From G963691835 sp963691835 (GTDB lineage Bacteria; Pseudomonadota; Alphaproteobacteria; Thalassobaculales; Thalassobaculaceae), in assembly GCA_963691835.1 (NCBI GenBank), contig OY829383.1:62001-126000 (forward strand): DNA of 64,000 bases. Reading direction: 5' to 3'. The translations under genes and the position numbers were made by a program. This document shows, piece after piece, positions 61,624-64,000 of this stretch; the first letter of the stretch is position 1; each line of letters starts with the position of its first letter. The notes beneath the pieces were generated by a model. That model ran no database searches and was not told the DNA's origin. It saw only the letters and a list, made by a program, of their open reading frames with translations.

Positions 61624-62421
61624 TCAGGTGCTAACGAAGTTGCTGATCAGCAACTCGGTATATCGGCGACCTTTTGTCGACCCAACAGAGTAGGCGACGT
61701 CGACATCGTCGATCCGATAGCGATCGTACATCTCGCGGATCTCTGGCGCGTCGTTGATCGACAATATCCACGAGCCCGAAACATCCCTAAGGATGTGCGC
61801 TAATCGTTCGTGATCCTGTCCTGAATAGTCGGCTAGATATTCCTTCTCACGTCCGACATATGGCGGGTCTATATAGAAAAGCGTACTCGGGCGATCGAAC
61901 CGAAGAATGAACTCCTCGAAATCCACGTTCTCAATCCCCACGCCAGAGAGGCGATCGGATAGAAGTCTGAACCTTTCGCGCAAACGGTCAGGCGCAAATT
62001 GGGCGGCGCCAGTCGTCGAACGACGGAAACTGCGATTGATCAGCTTTGCGCCGTAAGACATGTATTGTAGCGCGACAAACCGTACTGCTCGTTCAAGGTC
62101 GGTCATTCCGGCTGGGTCCGCGCGCTTCAAAGCCTCGAAGTCGGCTCGGGAATGCAGCTTGTATTGAAGCAGATCGACCAACGGATTGAGGTGGCGGTCC
62201 AGACACTTGAAGAGGTTCGTGATGTCCCCGTTGGCGTCGTTCAACCACTCGGATCTCGCTCGTTCTCGGCGCGCAAAGAACACCCCACCCATGCCGACAA
62301 AGGGCTCCGCGTAACAGGTGTGTGGGTGGCTTTCTATGAGCTGTCTGATTCGCCCAACAAGCCTTGCTTTGCCGCCGAAGTAAGGTGCTATGCCGCCCCT
62401 AGCGATTTTGATCAGCGTCAT
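61624..62421 (-). CDS. DNA adenine methylase (D12 class, Dam-like)
   Basis: 265 residues from ATG 62421. Motif I APYFGGKARLVGRIRQLI and YAEPFVGMGGVFFARR bind SAM; catalytic DPPY in LFYIDPPYVGREKEY near 197-210; final VGSTKGRRYTELLISN. Methylates adenine in DNA, protecting phage DNA or modifying regulation. The start lies inside the end of the Com-like gene (23-base overlap), so translation of the two is probably linked. Confidence 0.9.
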   Translation of the reverse strand: MTLIKIARGGIAPYFGGKARLVGRIRQLIESHPHTCYAEPFVGMGGVFFARRERARSEWLNDANGDITNLFKCLDRHLNPLVDLLQYKLHSRADFEALKRADPAGMTDLERAVRFVALQYMSYGAKLINRSFRRSTTGAAQFAPDRLRERFRLLSDRLSGVGIENVDFEEFILRFDRPSTLFYIDPPYVGREKEYLADYSGQDHERLAHILRDVSGSWILSINDAPEIREMYDRYRIDDVDVAYSVGSTKGRRYTELLISNFVST

Positions 62422-62560
62422 TCGCGCCTCCATTCGAAGACGCTCCGGGGCGCTCTGTCTCGTTGATAGCCCCACATCGTGGGCACTTGATTTCGATCAC
62501 ACCCGTCATCGCCACACGGGCCAGCTTACGGCCACATGAGACACATCGTATCGACTCCAC
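62399..62560 (-). CDS. com: Com-like zinc-finger translational regulator
   Basis: 53 residues from a GTG at 62560. VESIRCVSCGRKLARVAMTG, then VIEIKCPRCGAINETE show two CxxC pairs in the spacing of Com, the Mu protein that binds the mom mRNA and permits its translation. As in Mu com/mom, the gene overlaps the start of a DNA-modification gene, here an adenine methylase. Function by homology and arrangement. Confidence 0.78.
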   Translation of the reverse strand: MESIRCVSCGRKLARVAMTGVIEIKCPRCGAINETERPGASSNGGANDADQNR

Positions 62561-62800
62561 CTGTCATGCCCTCGTAGTCTCGAACCGCCGTGCACGGTGG
62601 CGGCCGGTTCTGCCGGGCGAGGTCTACTCTCGCGGTTCGGGGTGCTCGAACACCCCGGCCCCGCCTTATGCGGGTGCATCAACGACAATAGACAACTTGC
62701 CCGACAAGCCACTGCACTGATTTGTACGGGACTGGGTAGCTTAGGGTGTCGTTCTGCGCCCAGCCGGAACAGACCGCTCATATCGGGAAGCTGCACGAGA

Positions 62801-63310
62801 TCAGGTGCCCCGTAGCCATCGGAGGCGTTTGTCGATTTCGGCGACGGGAAGGAAAACGGCATCATCTGCACGCCAGCCTTCAAGGGCGGAAACGAGTAGC
62901 TCGATCTCACACGCTTCCGCCGCGTGCAGTTCGTCGATAATCCACAGGACGCCATGGACCCGCACGGCGCGAGCCGTGGCGACTTTTCTGAGAAGGCCGT
63001 CTCCGGTCAAGAGAATTGCATCCTCGTGGCAGGTCGTTGTCACCAAGGCAAAGCAATCGTTCGCCGACAATCGGCTGTGTTCCCGTTTCAGGGCGAGTAC
63101 CTGGGCAACTTCCGCGCCGGGTAGATCATACGTACCGAGGCCACCGTCTTCGAGCATCCGCCACTCCTGCGGCGTGAAATCCAGGAGCTCTTCCTCCCGG
63201 ATCGGGAGAGGCGCGATGAAGCGATAAGGCAACCGCATGAGAACATGCAGCAGTTGCCCCTTCTTCAAGTCGATCAGGCAGGATGCGTCGTTGACGACAA
63301 CACAGGTCAC
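62801..63310 (-). CDS. PIN-domain protein
   Basis: 169 residues. VVVNDASCLIDLKKGQLLHV at the N-terminus holds the first catalytic Asp of a PIN ribonuclease; RLSANDCFALVTT and AILLTGDGLLRKVATARAVR supply the later acidic residues. Coupled by ATGA to the ImmA-like gene upstream, so they form one unit: a PIN nuclease with an XRE/ImmA regulator, arranged like a toxin-antitoxin or phage-control pair. Confidence 0.78.
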   Translation of the reverse strand: MTCVVVNDASCLIDLKKGQLLHVLMRLPYRFIAPLPIREEELLDFTPQEWRMLEDGGLGTYDLPGAEVAQVLALKREHSRLSANDCFALVTTTCHEDAILLTGDGLLRKVATARAVRVHGVLWIIDELHAAEACEIELLVSALEGWRADDAVFLPVAEIDKRLRWLRGT

Positions 63311-64000
63311 TGGTCGCGCGGCCCCCTGATGTCACGCTCGACGATACTCAAGGGGAGCCCAAGCATCTGCGCCGCTCGCACCGGAGAAATCAGCTCTTCT
63401 CCAAGCGCGCGCCAGACCAAGCGCTCGAAACGCTGCGGCTTCTCGAACGCTGCGAAGCCTTCGCCGGGACCGATCGGCTCCGGTTCCTCACGCCGCCAAC
63501 TCCGCGCGTAGGTCTTGAAGGCATACTCAATCGCCGACTTCGATAGGATACCGACCTGGCCAAGTCGAACCAGCATCGCTGCGGCGGAAACACCGTAGGT
63601 GCGTTTCAGCCGCATGATCTCAATCCAGGTCATGCCGTGACGGTTCTTGCCCGCCTCCTCCTCTAAATGTTCGCGAGGGATCAGGAAGGCTCCCGCGAAC
63701 CGGTTCATCGCTGGTTCCTTCTTGATCAAAGGGTTTCCGGTTGCGGTGATGATCCTGTGCGCGAGCTCATGAGCCAGATTGAACCGTTTGCGCTCTACAT
63801 TGGTTTGTCGCGCGACCACGATCACTTCGGTCGGGGCCGCATCCGCCCTCTCAACATGGCACGCGAGTCCGTTGATCCTCTCCGGCAGCTCAGCTTCGAT
63901 GACCTTGAGGCCTTTGTCTTCGAGGAGCGCGGTCATACTCGGAATGGGGTCGATCCCAAGCCTCCATTTCTTTCGAACTTCCCGCGCCTTCGCGTCGATG
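63307..64000 (-). CDS. ImmA/IrrE-type metalloprotease, N-terminus off the right edge
   Basis: The frame continues past an internal ATG at 63936 to the window end (DAKAREVRKKWRLGIDPIPS), as in XRE-ImmA fusions, so the start is beyond 64000. NLAHELAHRIITATGNP holds the zinc HExxH; FAGAFLIPREHLEEEAGKNR and LVRLGQVGILSKSAIEYA are typical of COG2856 proteins that cleave phage repressors. C-terminal helix-turn-helix-like end (RAAQMLGLPLSIVERDI). Coupled to the PIN gene. Confidence 0.85.
   Translation of the reverse strand, partial: IDAKAREVRKKWRLGIDPIPSMTALLEDKGLKVIEAELPERINGLACHVERADAAPTEVIVVARQTNVERKRFNLAHELAHRIITATGNPLIKKEPAMNRFAGAFLIPREHLEEEAGKNRHGMTWIEIMRLKRTYGVSAAAMLVRLGQVGILSKSAIEYAFKTYARSWRREEPEPIGPGEGFAAFEKPQRFERLVWRALGEELISPVRAAQMLGLPLSIVERDIRGPRDQ

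Noticed and set aside
62506..62955. 149-codon minus-strand frame overlapping com and the PIN gene
   Set aside because: Shares DNA with two better supported genes and has no family features.

Overview
The window looks like the chromosome of an alphaproteobacterium. The host side carries ubiG and coq7-type ubiquinone genes, pseudoazurin, a DUF1289 protein, a type II NADH dehydrogenase and a bc1-type cytochrome b. No species can be named from the sequence alone. There are two very different halves: a worn, transposon-ridden host segment (about 1-25.7 kb) and the larger part of a tailed-phage prophage (about 25.75-64 kb, running off the right edge).

Host segment. The left edge cuts an IS6-family element. 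A run of co-directional, partly overlapping genes follows: UbiG-like methyltransferase, DUF4149 membrane protein, VOC protein, NAD(P)-binding oxidoreductase and a photolyase/cryptochrome-type flavoprotein. Next come a decayed family-5 solute-binding protein gene, split by an IS5-family element, and an alpha/beta hydrolase with a C-terminal membrane part. A second copy of the same IS5 element, a truncated NADH dehydrogenase N-terminus, a defective IS6 element and an IS3 fragment follow, then an intact NADH dehydrogenase. Further right are coq7, pseudoazurin, dps, DUF1289, several small or unknown genes, a lone cytochrome b, a PatB/MalY lyase, an aquaporin remnant and an unknown 415-residue protein. 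Gene density is low and much intergenic DNA appears eroded.

Prophage. A 3' fragment of tRNA-Lys(CUU) at about 25.75 kb marks one attachment site; the integrase and the intact tRNA should lie beyond the right edge. The left arm (25.9-31.4 kb, + strand) is a chain of small overlapping genes: PD-(D/E)XK-like, two ASCH proteins, a J-domain protein and several Cys-rich peptides. Most are joined by one repeated C-terminus/Shine-Dalgarno/ATGA module. An accessory patch (31.4-36.1 kb) holds a GNAT protein, an AT-rich sulfotransferase-like gene, a decapitated AraC regulator and a beta-helix membrane protein built on 36-bp repeats. The late region (36.2-61 kb) reads on the minus strand in HK97-like siphovirus order: terminases, portal, S49 protease, capsid, connectors, major tail protein, G/GT chaperones with a textbook GGGAAAC slip site, tape measure, tail tip and fibres, terminator, lysis genes. 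Right of the terminase are HNH, a Com/DNA-adenine-methylase overlapping pair, a PIN protein and an ImmA-type protease cut by the window edge.

Most notable: between the tail chaperones and the tape measure gene, bounded by a terminator on each side, sits a cassette with a Panacea-domain (DUF4065) antitoxin, an overlapping putative toxin, and about 1 kb of non-coding DNA. That DNA contains six related hairpins whose stems vary in a compensatory way. This toxin-antitoxin plus structured leader is the best candidate here for an undescribed system.
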